The translations under genes and the position numbers were made by a program. Positions 1 through 7,955 of a DNA stretch of 11,923 nucleotides are shown in pieces; position 1 is the first letter of the stretch, and the number at the start of each line of letters is the position of its first letter. This DNA is from an uncultured bacterium (lineage in GTDB: Bacteria; Patescibacteriota; CALEFQ01): NCBI GenBank assembly GCA_937877125.1, contig CALEFQ010000104.1:1-11923 (forward strand), written 5' to 3'. Under the pieces are notes generated by a model that saw nothing but the letters and a program-made list of their open reading frames with translations, ran no database searches and had not been told where the DNA came from.

Positions 1-396
1 GGCCGTACCCGCGATGATCTTTTTGGCCTGTTCTAGATCATTGGCATTAAGCTCGGGCATTTTTTTCTTGGCGATCTCGGCCACTTGGGCCCAAGTAACC
101 GAGCCAACCTTGTCCTTGTGCGGAACGCCGGAACCTTTTTTGACCTTAGCCGCTTTTTTCAGCAACTCGGCTGCGGGCGGCGTCTTCAGGATAAATGAGA
201 AGGAGCGGTCGTCAAAAATTGAAATTTCCACGGGCAAAATATCGCCGCGCTGGTTTTTGGTTTTCTCGTTAAAACGATCGACGAAATCCTTGATATTCAC
301 TCCGTGCTGACCCAGCGCCGGGCCAACCGGCGGAGCGGGGGTAGCCGCACCGGCGGCGATCTGAAGCTTGACGATTGTCTTAGGTTTCTTAGCCAT
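1..396 (-). CDS. rplK: Ribosomal protein L11, 3' end cut by window edge
   Basis: Large-subunit ribosomal protein L11, which binds the GTPase-associated region of 23S rRNA. The 132 visible residues begin [20 protein letters not shown] and carry the family signature [16 protein letters not shown] at about residues 23-38. The C-terminal rRNA-binding domain follows ([21 protein letters not shown]), ending at KKIIAGTA. Family members usually run to about 141 residues, so roughly the last nine lie outside the window. The ATG at 394-396 is the only start that gives the canonical N-terminus. No Shine-Dalgarno is visible upstream of it. It follows nusG in the same direction with a 64-base gap, the common bacterial nusG-rplK order, and is probably co-transcribed from the promoter before secE. 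Identification is very secure. Confidence 0.97.
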   Translation of the reverse strand, partial: MAKKPKTIVKLQIAAGAATPAPPVGPALGQHGVNIKDFVDRFNEKTKNQRGDILPVEISIFDDRSFSFILKTPPAAELLKKAAKVKKGSGVPHKDKVGSVTWAQVAEIAKKKMPELNANDLEQAKKIIAGTA

Positions 397-408
397 AATG
401 ATATGAAT

Positions 409-461
409 CAGAATGCAAAATGCTAAACCTGTCTTTGGCAGTCAGGCGCAGAATGCAAAAT
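409..461. repeat. 13-bp direct repeat in the nusG-rplK gap
   Basis: CAGAATGCAAAAT occurs at 409-421 and again at 449-461, with 27 bases between the copies. The second copy overlaps the first base of the nusG stop codon. The phrase AATGCAAAA resembles part of the inverted repeat beside pheT (6454-6484), so this may be a relic of the same repeat class. No regulatory role can be assigned. Confidence 0.7.
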
Positions 462-1006
462 TAAACTTTTTTAACCTGCAAAAAGTCGAGTTCTACCGGC
501 GTCTCGCGTCCAAACATATTGACCAGGACTTTAACCTTTCCCTTTTCCTCGTCCAGGGCGTTGACCTTGCCGTCAAAATCTTTGAACGGACCGTCGGTAA
601 TCTTGACCGCGTCACCAACTTCAATGTCAACTTTGTATTTAGGTTCCTTGACGCCCATTCGCTTTTTCAGCGAATCAATTTCTTCGTCAGAAATTGGCGT
701 CGGCGTGGTTCCGGAACCGATAAAACCGGTGACCTGGGGCGTATTTCGGACAACATACCAGGAATCATCGGTTACGATCATTTCTACTAAAACATAGCCG
801 GGAAAAATCTTTTCTTCAATCACCTTACGTTTCCCGTTGCGGATTTTGATTTTTTTCTCCTTGGGAACCAGCACCTGGAAAATTTTATCTTCCATGTCCA
901 AAGATTCGATGCGCTGGCGTAAATTGCGGGCGACATTTTCTTCGTAACCGCTATAAGTATGCAGGACATACCAGCGGCGCTCCCGCTTCCCTAGTTGCTT
1001 AGGCAT
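461..1006 (-). CDS. nusG: Transcription termination/antitermination factor NusG
   Basis: NusG binds RNA polymerase and modulates elongation, pausing and Rho-dependent termination, and can link transcription to translation. The 181 residues match the usual bacterial length. The NGN domain spans about residues 10-115 and contains RRWYVLHTYSGYEENVARNL and the diagnostic FPGYVLVEM. The C-terminal KOW domain follows at about 127-181 (VGDAVKITDGPFKDFDGKV, then VNMFGRETPVELDFLQV). There is no extra insertion domain. The ATG at 1004-1006 places the N-terminus as expected; no clear Shine-Dalgarno precedes it. It lies 37 bases downstream of secE and upstream of rplK, the classical secE-nusG-rplK order. 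Identification is very secure. Confidence 0.98.
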   Translation of the reverse strand: MPKQLGKRERRWYVLHTYSGYEENVARNLRQRIESLDMEDKIFQVLVPKEKKIKIRNGKRKVIEEKIFPGYVLVEMIVTDDSWYVVRNTPQVTGFIGSGTTPTPISDEEIDSLKKRMGVKEPKYKVDIEVGDAVKITDGPFKDFDGKVNALDEEKGKVKVLVNMFGRETPVELDFLQVKKV

Positions 1007-1043
1007 AGTTCAATAAATTAAATTAACCGGAATAACCAAAAAA

Positions 1044-1241
1044 TTAAATTATCGTCTTCAGGCCCAGCGACAACAAAATATCAATCGCGCCCAAAATTAC
1101 CGCCACCACTAAGCTGACGCCGATAACCACCAGAGTGTGCTGGATTAATTGCTTACGCGAAGGCCAGACAACTTTTTTTAGTTCTACCCGCGCCTCGCGC
1201 AAAAAAGTTAGAACTTTGTTTTCTGATAACGCTAGAGCCAT
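1044..1241 (-). CDS. secE: Preprotein translocase subunit SecE
   Basis: SecE is the small essential membrane subunit that clamps SecY in the protein-export channel. The 65-residue product is the short single-helix form found in most bacteria: an amphipathic cytoplasmic helix (LTFLREARVELKKVVWPSRK, with the conserved VVWPSR) followed by one transmembrane segment at about residues 37-60. I chose the ATG at 1239-1241 because AGAGG lies seven to eleven bases upstream and because the protein then matches family length. A longer reading to 1337 would translate through the promoter and into a repeat. The gene is the first of a secE-nusG-rplK unit. The rpmG gene that often precedes secE is absent; gyrB lies upstream instead. 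Confidence 0.95.
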   Translation of the reverse strand: MALALSENKVLTFLREARVELKKVVWPSRKQLIQHTLVVIGVSLVVAVILGAIDILLSLGLKTII

Positions 1242-1289
1242 TTTTTTCCTCTTTAAAAGGCCTCGGCGACCCGAAACCTTACTAGGGTC

Positions 1290-1318
1290 ATTATAAACTA
1301 TGTTAGGATAGTTGGCAA
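1290..1318 (-). promoter_or_regulatory. Sigma-70-type promoter for secE-nusG-rplK
   Basis: On the minus strand, TTGCCA (1318-1313) and a perfect TATAAT (1295-1290) are separated by exactly 17 bases. Transcription would begin near 1283, leaving a leader of about 42 bases that contains the secE Shine-Dalgarno. The leader starts with a short GACCC/GGGTC inverted repeat (1268-1272 and 1285-1289). The promoter lies in the gyrB-secE gap in the correct orientation. Confidence 0.85.
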
Positions 1319-1325
1319 GGGCTAA

Positions 1326-1386
1326 GTCAAAAGTCAAAAGTTAAAGGTCAAAAGAGCCTTATTTGAGAGAACTTTTGACTTTTGAC
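1326..1386. repeat. Perfect 17-bp inverted repeat, CAAAAGT family
   Basis: GTCAAAAGTCAAAAGTT at 1326-1342 is exactly complementary to 1370-1386 across a 27-base spacer. The spacer holds another partial unit, AAAGGTCAAAAG. The arm is built from tandem CAAAAGT units. It sits between gyrB and the secE promoter. It could fold in RNA from either strand, but no T-run follows, so it is not a standard intrinsic terminator. The same phrase recurs inside the helicase gene at 10803-10838. Confidence 0.85.
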
Positions 1387-1405
1387 CTGCCCGCCGGCAG
1401 GCAGG
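1386..1405. repeat. GC-rich 20-bp palindrome after gyrB
   Basis: CCTGCCCGCCGGCAGGCAGG is a near-perfect palindrome centred on GCCGGC, with one C/A mismatch between ten-base arms. It lies two bases beyond the gyrB stop codon and directly abuts the 17-bp inverted repeat. It is much richer in GC than the surrounding gap. It may form a 3' hairpin on gyrB mRNA, but the downstream bases do not form a T-tract. Confidence 0.75.
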
Positions 1406-1406
1406 C

Positions 1407-3498
<2,092 letters not shown>

Positions 3499-3502
3499 TG
3501 GC

Positions 3503-3568
3503 TTAAATTAAAGTAAAAATTGGGCTGTCAACTAACTCAAATTTAGCAGATATTACGTCCTTTGTAAA
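3503..3568 (-). promoter_or_regulatory. Candidate gyrB promoter region
   Basis: Two minus-strand candidates lie upstream of gyrB. The first is TTTACA (3568-3563), 17 bases, then TAAATT (3545-3540), predicting a start near 3533. The second has a perfect TTGACA (3531-3526) but only a poor -10 (ATTTAA, 3508-3503) at 17-base spacing. I prefer the first, but the sequence does not decide between them. Both would put the 3473-3498 hairpin into the leader. Confidence 0.45.
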
Positions 3569-3612
3569 GGCGTCTTTGTGGATTAGCAAGCTTATATTAG
3601 CTAGAAAAATAC

Positions 3613-3641
3613 TTGACAAAAATGAAGATATATGATATGAT
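3613..3641 (+). promoter_or_regulatory. Near-consensus promoter of the 64-aa membrane gene
   Basis: A perfect TTGACA at 3613-3618 and TATGAT at 3636-3641 (five of six consensus bases) are separated by exactly 17 bases. Transcription would start near 3648, giving a leader of about 28 bases that contains an AGGAGGG ribosome-binding site at 3662-3668. It is the best-matching promoter in the window. Confidence 0.88.
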
Positions 3642-3675
3642 ACAGATATCAACCATTCAACAGGAGGGACTTGCA

Positions 3676-3870
3676 ATGTTGCATTCGGTGGCATCGATGT
3701 TCATTTCGGTAGGTCTGAGCACGATTTCGGGTCATGTGGCGAAAAGCCTAGTCGGTAACGACATCGTTACCATCGAAGTGTTCATGGTCGGACTGTTCGT
3801 GTTTTTCGGGATCTTTCGCGCGCTGTTTTTCCTCCAGGAAATCGCGTCAACAGTCCCTATCAAAAAGTGA
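3676..3870 (+). CDS. Small two-helix membrane protein, function unknown
   Basis: I do not recognise this 64-aa protein. It starts MLHSVASMFISVGLSTISGH and ends VPIKK. A moderately hydrophobic stretch spans about residues 4-27, and a strongly hydrophobic phenylalanine-rich stretch (VFMVGLFVFFGIFRALFFL) lies at about 36-54, interrupted by one Arg; two membrane helices are likely. The ATG at 3676 is chosen because AGGAGGG ends seven bases upstream. A TTG reading from 3613 would overlap the -35 box. It is the only plus-strand gene, and it has its own promoter and terminator, so it is a complete single-gene transcription unit. Third positions are rich in C and G (ATC, GTC, TTC, TCG). A holin-like, toxin-like or small regulatory membrane protein is possible; nothing in the sequence chooses among these. 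Confidence 0.75.
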   Translation: MLHSVASMFISVGLSTISGHVAKSLVGNDIVTIEVFMVGLFVFFGIFRALFFLQEIASTVPIKK

Positions 3871-3878
3871 ATCCCCCG

Positions 3879-3910
3879 CCAGCCGAGACCTCCCATCGGC
3901 TGGATTTTTT
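3879..3910 (+). terminator. Intrinsic terminator of the 64-aa membrane gene
   Basis: CCAGCCGA (3879-3886) pairs perfectly with TCGGCTGG (3896-3903) around a 9-base loop and is followed by ATTTTTT. It begins eight bases after the stop codon. The form is that of a classical Rho-independent terminator. Confidence 0.92.
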
Positions 3911-3918
3911 ATAAACGA

Positions 3919-3981
3919 AAAACGTAAGACGTAAAATGTAAAAATAACAGTCCCAATTTTACGTTTTGCGTTTTACGTTTT
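3919..3981. repeat. Inverted pair of the ACGTAAAACG repeat, no gene inside
   Basis: Arms at 3919-3943 and 3957-3981 match at 22 of 25 positions when one is reverse-complemented, with a 13-base loop. All three differences are transitions and become G-U pairs in plus-strand RNA, so that transcript could form a continuous 25-bp helix. The units are (A)AAACGTAAAACGC(A). The same repeat brackets the four-helix-bundle gene at 6454-6904. The pair lies between two terminators, outside any gene. Confidence 0.85.
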
Positions 3982-3988
3982 ACATCAA

Positions 3989-4013
3989 AAAAGACGGCCC
4001 GGCGCCGTCTTTT
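3989..4013 (-). terminator. Bidirectional intrinsic terminator after pheT
   Basis: A 10-bp perfect stem (3989-3998 with 4004-4013; core AGACGGC/GCCGTCT) encloses the 5-base loop CCGGC. On the minus strand it follows the pheT stop by about 15 bases and runs into TTTTTT. On the plus strand it is followed by only a short T-run, so termination should be strongest for pheT. Confidence 0.88.
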
Positions 4014-4045
4014 CTTATATCTTTAATCTTAACTCTTAGATCTTA
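4013..4045. repeat. TCTTA-phrase repeat overlapping the pheT 3' end
   Basis: An imperfect run of ATCTTA/CTTAGA-type units covers the pheT stop codon and its last four or five codons, so the C-terminal residues RSKS are written by the repeat. It shares TCTTATATCTT (4013-4023) with the pheS upstream gap (7929-7939). Confidence 0.6.
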
Positions 4046-6452
4046 CCTGGGCCCCGAATTTATCTTTCACCGCCGCCAACACCTTTTCGTGCTGTAAGTT
4101 CACTTCTTGATCCGTCAGCGTCCGATCAGGCAAACGATAGGACAAACGGAAAGCCAAGCTTTTTTTGCCGGACGGCAGATTTTTGCCTTCATACACGTCG
4201 AATAATTCGACATTTTCTAGCAGATCACCGCCGGCCGCGCCTAAAGCGTCTTCTATTTCACTCGTCAAAACTTTGCGGTCAACCACCAGCGCCACATCCA
4301 GCGTCACCGCCGGAAATTTACCGATATCCTTGATCTCCCGCTTTTCGGTGGCCAGTTGGCCCAGTTTGTCAAAATCAAGGTCAAAAAGCACCACTTCCGC
4401 TTTAATATCAAAAGCGCCTAGGAGTGCGGGATGCACCATCCCGACAAAGCCGACATCCTCACGGATCTCGCCTTCCAAATCGCCCGCGCCCTTTTTACTG
4501 ACCCGCACCACGGCCGCCCGGCCGGGATGAAAAGTCGTTGACGGGATACCAAAATGAACGTAATCTCGAGATTTTTCGTCAAAACCGAAATGATGGAGAA
4601 TCAACTCCACTACCCCCTTGGCTTTTAGGAACAGAGGACTGCGGACGGCCTGGCGCGATTCCCGGTTCTTATCAACCATTACGCCGCCAAGCTTGGTTTG
4701 CTCGCGCACGGCTCTTTCGCCGCGCGCGTCCTGCAACTGGTAAAAAATCCGTCCCAGTTCGAACAAGGAAAACTGCGGGAACTCTTTCAGATTGTTTTTC
4801 ACGTTGACTAAAAGATTGGGAATCAAGCTGGCCCGCATATATGCCTGCTCCGGACTGATCGGGTTGGCTACTTCCAGATACTCCTCGAGATCCAGCCCCA
4901 GCTCGGCAATCTGTTTTTGGCTGTTAAAAGAATAATTGACCACCTCGGCAAAACCGCAGCCGGTCAGAAGGCGCTTGGCTTTTTTCTCCCAGTAAAGAGA
5001 CCAGTTTTTGGGCGGCGGAATCAAGTCGCCGGCCGGCAATTTCTCCGGAATGTGGTCGTAACCGATATAGCGCGCGACTTCTTCCACCAAATCCTGGGGT
5101 AAATTCAGGTCACGCCGATAGGTCGGCACGGTTACTGCCAATTGGCTTTGGCCAGAAACTTGCAAGCCCAGGCTTTTCAGGGCGCCGGTAATTTCCGCTT
5201 CCGGCAAATCCGTCCCGAGCAATCTATTTACCTGGCCGGCTTCTAATTTTATTTCTTTCGGGGTTATCTTGACGGCCGACACGTCAATCACCTGCCGAAC
5301 CTTGGCCCCAGGCATCATTTTCTGCAACAAGTCCAACCCTTTGGCCAAAGTCGGCCACGTCAATTCGGGATCAATATTTTTTTCATAAATCGCCGAAGCG
5401 TCGGTGCGGTGCCCTAGAGCGCGGGAAGCTTGTCGGATCGCGATCCCGTCAAAATTCGCCGCCTGGAGGACAACCGTCGTAGTCTTCTCGTCAATTTCGC
5501 TATTTTGTCCGCCCATTATCCCGGCCAGGTCGATCAGTTTTTCGCGGTCCTGGATAATCGGCATCCCTTGTTTGAGCGCACGTTTCTGACCATCGAGAGT
5601 CACGACCACTTCCCCCTCCTTTGCGCCCCGAACAACCATCTGTCCGCCAGCCACTTTATCAAAATCAAAAGCATGGAGCGGTTGCCCCAGATCAGACATC
5701 AAATAATTAGTCAGGTCCACGACATTGTTAATCGGCCGCAAGCCAATTGCCGTCAGTCTCTTTTGCATCCAGTCCGGCGCCGGGCCGATCTTTATCCCCC
5801 CGATCACATAGGCCGAATAGCGGGGGCAGATCTTGGGATCAGCCACCTTGACGCTTAAAATATTTTCGGAGCCGGTCGCATCCGGGTATTCTTTGTTCTT
5901 GAGAGGTTGTTTTTCCAGAGCCGCTAATTCACGGGCCACCCCGAGATGCGACATCAGGTCCGGACGATTGGCCGGAATCGAAACATCAATGACAGTGTCC
6001 CCGCCCGGCGGGGCGAAAGTATTTCCGATCTGGTATTCGGCCGGCAAAACCATGATGCCGTCGTGGTTTTGGCCCAGACCCAATTCATCTTCGGCGCAAA
6101 TCATTCCCTCCGACATCTCGCCGCGCACGGCCCTTTTTTCGATCTTCATCCCGTTGGGCAGCACGGCGCCAATCAAAGCCACCGGCACCAACTGGCCGGC
6201 CGCCACATTCGGCGCGCCGCAAACAATTTTCAGAGGCGCTTCTCCCCCGACATCAACCGTCGTCAGCCGCAGCTTATCCGCGTTGGGATGCGGCTTGACC
6301 GCCATGACTTTGCCCACCACCACTTTGTCCATGGCTCCCGCCGGCTCGACCGATTCCACTTCGGCCACGTGAAAAGTCAAAAGCTCCTTGATTTCTTCAG
6401 GAGTCTTTTTTGTTTCAACGTAATCTTTTAGCCAGGAAAAAGAAATCTTCAT
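4029..6452 (-). CDS. pheT: Phenylalanyl-tRNA synthetase beta subunit
   Basis: Beta subunit of the alpha2-beta2 enzyme that charges tRNA-Phe; it holds the tRNA-binding and editing domains. The 807 residues are close to the usual 790-810. The order is: N-terminal B1 segment (MKISFSWLKDYVE); EMAP-type tRNA-binding domain at about 40-150 with KPHPNADKL and CGAPNV; B3/B4 editing region at about 205-375 (RPINNVVDLTNYLMSDLGQPLHAFDFDK); B5 domain at about 395-465; catalytic-like core with ARYIGYDHIPEKLP; C-terminal FDX-ACB anticodon-binding domain at about 711-807 (FPAVTLDVALVVD, then YRLPDRTLTDQEVN). The ATG at 6450-6452 gives the canonical start, but no Shine-Dalgarno is present; an inverted-repeat arm begins two bases upstream. 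It is separated from pheS by an inserted four-helix-bundle gene. Confidence 0.97.
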   Translation of the reverse strand: MKISFSWLKDYVETKKTPEEIKELLTFHVAEVESVEPAGAMDKVVVGKVMAVKPHPNADKLRLTTVDVGGEAPLKIVCGAPNVAAGQLVPVALIGAVLPNGMKIEKRAVRGEMSEGMICAEDELGLGQNHDGIMVLPAEYQIGNTFAPPGGDTVIDVSIPANRPDLMSHLGVARELAALEKQPLKNKEYPDATGSENILSVKVADPKICPRYSAYVIGGIKIGPAPDWMQKRLTAIGLRPINNVVDLTNYLMSDLGQPLHAFDFDKVAGGQMVVRGAKEGEVVVTLDGQKRALKQGMPIIQDREKLIDLAGIMGGQNSEIDEKTTTVVLQAANFDGIAIRQASRALGHRTDASAIYEKNIDPELTWPTLAKGLDLLQKMMPGAKVRQVIDVSAVKITPKEIKLEAGQVNRLLGTDLPEAEITGALKSLGLQVSGQSQLAVTVPTYRRDLNLPQDLVEEVARYIGYDHIPEKLPAGDLIPPPKNWSLYWEKKAKRLLTGCGFAEVVNYSFNSQKQIAELGLDLEEYLEVANPISPEQAYMRASLIPNLLVNVKNNLKEFPQFSLFELGRIFYQLQDARGERAVREQTKLGGVMVDKNRESRQAVRSPLFLKAKGVVELILHHFGFDEKSRDYVHFGIPSTTFHPGRAAVVRVSKKGAGDLEGEIREDVGFVGMVHPALLGAFDIKAEVVLFDLDFDKLGQLATEKREIKDIGKFPAVTLDVALVVDRKVLTSEIEDALGAAGGDLLENVELFDVYEGKNLPSGKKSLAFRLSYRLPDRTLTDQEVNLQHEKVLAAVKDKFGAQVRSKS

Positions 6453-6453
6453 G

Positions 6454-6484
6454 AATGTAAAACGTAAGACGTAAAATGCAAAAC
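6454..6484. repeat. Left 31-bp inverted repeat arm flanking the four-helix-bundle gene
   Basis: This arm, made of AATGTAAAACG/ACGTAAAA units, matches the reverse complement of 6874-6904 at 27 of 31 positions, with all differences transitions. It begins two bases from the pheT start codon and ends on the first base of the four-helix-bundle stop codon. Confidence 0.88.
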
Positions 6485-6840
6485 TAATTAATTCGAGCTT
6501 TTTTGATTATTGCGGCGATTATATTAGCTACAATTGTTAATTTTTCTAACAGGGCGTTTCGATCAGTGATTGTTATCAGTCCAAAATCATACGCAGTTTC
6601 AATCCAATACCTAGTCTCTTGTGCTTCTTTCAAGGAAATTCCCAATATACTCCCAAACTCCAATCGACTTCGAGCGGCAGAGGCTTCTGCCAAATTTGCC
6701 CCAATTGAACAAGATGATCGTATTATCTGCTTAGTAACAACCTGTGATTCCACACTCCGGGGAAATGTTTTTACTGATTTTAGAATCTCTTTTACAAATA
6801 ACCTTGTCCGGCATTCAATATCCTTTCCTCGAGAATACAT
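6484..6840 (-). CDS. Four-helix-bundle protein (S23 / 23S rRNA IVS-encoded family)
   Basis: A 118-residue all-alpha protein of the family named after ORFs found in 23S rRNA intervening sequences (TIGR02436-like). Characteristic features are DIECRTRLFVKEILKSVKTFP at the N-terminus, the central QIIRSSCSIGANLAEASAARS, then SLKEAQETRYWIETAYDFGLI, and a final hydrophobic helix (LEKLTIVANIIAAIIKKARI). The biochemical role of the family is not established. The ATG at 6838-6840 is supported by a strong GAGGAGGG (6854-6847) six bases upstream, in contrast to pheS and pheT, which lack one. The gene lies exactly between pheS and pheT in the same direction, inside a pair of inverted repeats, which suggests insertion into an ancestral pheST operon. 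Known relatives are often scattered and horizontally mobile. Confidence 0.9.
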   Translation of the reverse strand: MYSRGKDIECRTRLFVKEILKSVKTFPRSVESQVVTKQIIRSSCSIGANLAEASAARSRLEFGSILGISLKEAQETRYWIETAYDFGLITITDRNALLEKLTIVANIIAAIIKKARIN

Positions 6841-6873
6841 AATCTACCCTCCTCGCAAAACGGCCAATTTAAC

Positions 6874-6904
6874 GTTTTACGTTTTACGTTTTGCGTTTTA
6901 CATT
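6874..6904. repeat. Right 31-bp inverted repeat arm flanking the four-helix-bundle gene
   Basis: Inverted partner of 6454-6484, matching 27 of 31 bases. It consists of three CGTTTTA-type units and ends one base before the pheS stop codon. It lies upstream of the Shine-Dalgarno of the four-helix-bundle gene, so the gene, its ribosome-binding site and both arms fill the whole pheS-pheT gap. Confidence 0.88.
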
Positions 6905-6905
6905 A

Positions 6906-7928
6906 CTAATAAAATTGCCGCAAGAATCTCAAATCGTTCTGATAGTATAATCGCGCGTCCTTGACGCTGTGTTTCATCGAATTGATCCGATCCGGACCGA
7001 AACCGAAAGCGAAGCCTTGGACTTGGGCCGGATCATAGCCGACATTTTTGAAAACCTGGGGATGCACCATACCGCTTCCGCCCAATTCCACCCAGCCGGT
7101 GTGCTTGCAAACCGGGCAACCCTTGCCTCCGCAACGCATGCAGGTCATGTCAATTTCGGCCGACGGCTCGGTGTACGGAAAAAAAGACGGCCGAAAACGG
7201 ACCTTCTTATCTTGGCCGGCGACAGCCCGGACTGCCGTGATCAGAGTCCCCTTGAGATCAGCAAAAGTTATGTTTGAGCCGACGACCAATCCTTCTAACT
7301 GGGTAAAAACGCAAGTGTGAGTGGCATCTTCTTTTTCATTGCGGTAAACCCGCCCGGGCACAATAATCCGAAAAGGCGGCCGGTGTTTTTCCATGTAGCG
7401 AATCTGCACGGCCGAAGTATGGGTCCTGGGAATCAAGCCATTTTTCAAATAAAAAGTATCCTGCATATCGCGAGCCGGATGACCCGGCGGCATATTGAGA
7501 GCCTCAAAACAATAATAATCGGTTTCGACTTCCGGGCCGGACACGGTTTCGTAACCCATCGAAGAAAAAACATCGATCATCTCATAAATTACCTGAGAAA
7601 TCGGATGCAGGACACCGTAATTCGTCGGGAGACCCGGCTCGGTCACGTCAATCCACTCCGTCTGCGCCAAGCTGGCGTATTGGGCCAAAGATAAATCACG
7701 CTTTTTGGCGGTCAGCGCCGCTTCCAATTTCTGGCGGACTTCATTGCCCAGCGTGCCGACTTTTTTCTTTTCTTCGATCGTCAGATCCTTAACCTGGCGC
7801 AACAGCAAACTAACCCGCCCCTTACGGCCGAGATATTCCACCCGCAATTTCTCTAAAGCATCCTCACTCTCCGCTACCTTTATCCGCTGCAACGCTTCCG
7901 CCAAGTATTTTTTTAATTCCTCTTCCAT
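6906..7928 (-). CDS. pheS: Phenylalanyl-tRNA synthetase alpha subunit
   Basis: Catalytic alpha subunit of PheRS, a class II synthetase. The 340 residues match the normal length. An N-terminal coiled coil (about 1-90) precedes the catalytic core. Motif 1 lies around GLPTNYGVLHPISQVIYEMI (99-118). Phe/ATP-site segments are VETDYYCFEALNMPPGHPARD (134-154), THTSAVQIR (169-177), and motif 2 PGRVYRNEKEDATHTCVFTQLEGL (191-214). Motif 3 is FAFGFGPDRINSMKH (306-320). A four-cysteine knuckle CMRCGGKGCPVC (263-274) sits in the core, as in many Gram-positive-type PheS proteins. The ATG at 7926-7928 gives the standard start with no Shine-Dalgarno; the whole upstream gap is repeat. It lies 27 bases downstream of a small membrane-protein gene, probably in one transcript. 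Confidence 0.97.
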   Translation of the reverse strand: MEEELKKYLAEALQRIKVAESEDALEKLRVEYLGRKGRVSLLLRQVKDLTIEEKKKVGTLGNEVRQKLEAALTAKKRDLSLAQYASLAQTEWIDVTEPGLPTNYGVLHPISQVIYEMIDVFSSMGYETVSGPEVETDYYCFEALNMPPGHPARDMQDTFYLKNGLIPRTHTSAVQIRYMEKHRPPFRIIVPGRVYRNEKEDATHTCVFTQLEGLVVGSNITFADLKGTLITAVRAVAGQDKKVRFRPSFFPYTEPSAEIDMTCMRCGGKGCPVCKHTGWVELGGSGMVHPQVFKNVGYDPAQVQGFAFGFGPDRINSMKHSVKDARLYYQNDLRFLRQFY

Positions 7929-7955
7929 TCTTATATCTTATGTCTTAAATCTTAT
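7929..7955. repeat. TCTTA-phrase repeat filling the gap before pheS
   Basis: The 27 bases between the membrane-protein stop and the pheS start consist of TCTTATATCTTATGTCTTA-like units. The first 11 bases are identical to 4013-4023 at the pheT end. It occupies the place of the pheS ribosome-binding site. Confidence 0.65.

Noticed and set aside
397..460. Possible L11 autoregulatory or attenuator structure between nusG and rplK
   Set aside because: Only a 4-bp CCTG/CAGG pairing and a short direct repeat are visible; no recognisable L1-binding mimic.
1242..1337. 32-residue N-terminal extension of secE
   Set aside because: It would translate the TTGCCA/TATAAT promoter and the edge of the CAAAAGT repeat; the ATG at 1241 has a Shine-Dalgarno and gives normal SecE length.
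1326..1386. CRISPR-like array from regularly spaced repeats
   Set aside because: Units are about 7 bases with no unique spacers of uniform length, and no cas gene is present; the structure is an inverted repeat.
1242..1406. tRNA-Trp or rpmG expected upstream of secE
   Set aside because: The gap holds only a promoter and repeats; no cloverleaf or L33 frame was found.
3613..3675. Longer reading of the small plus-strand gene starting at TTG 3613
   Set aside because: The TTG is the first three bases of the -35 box, and AGGAGGG points to ATG 3676.
5833..6431. Long antisense open frames over pheT (also over gyrB and the helicase)
   Set aside because: They lie opposite well-conserved genes, have low-complexity Arg/His/Ser-rich translations and no ribosome-binding sites; they are composition shadows.
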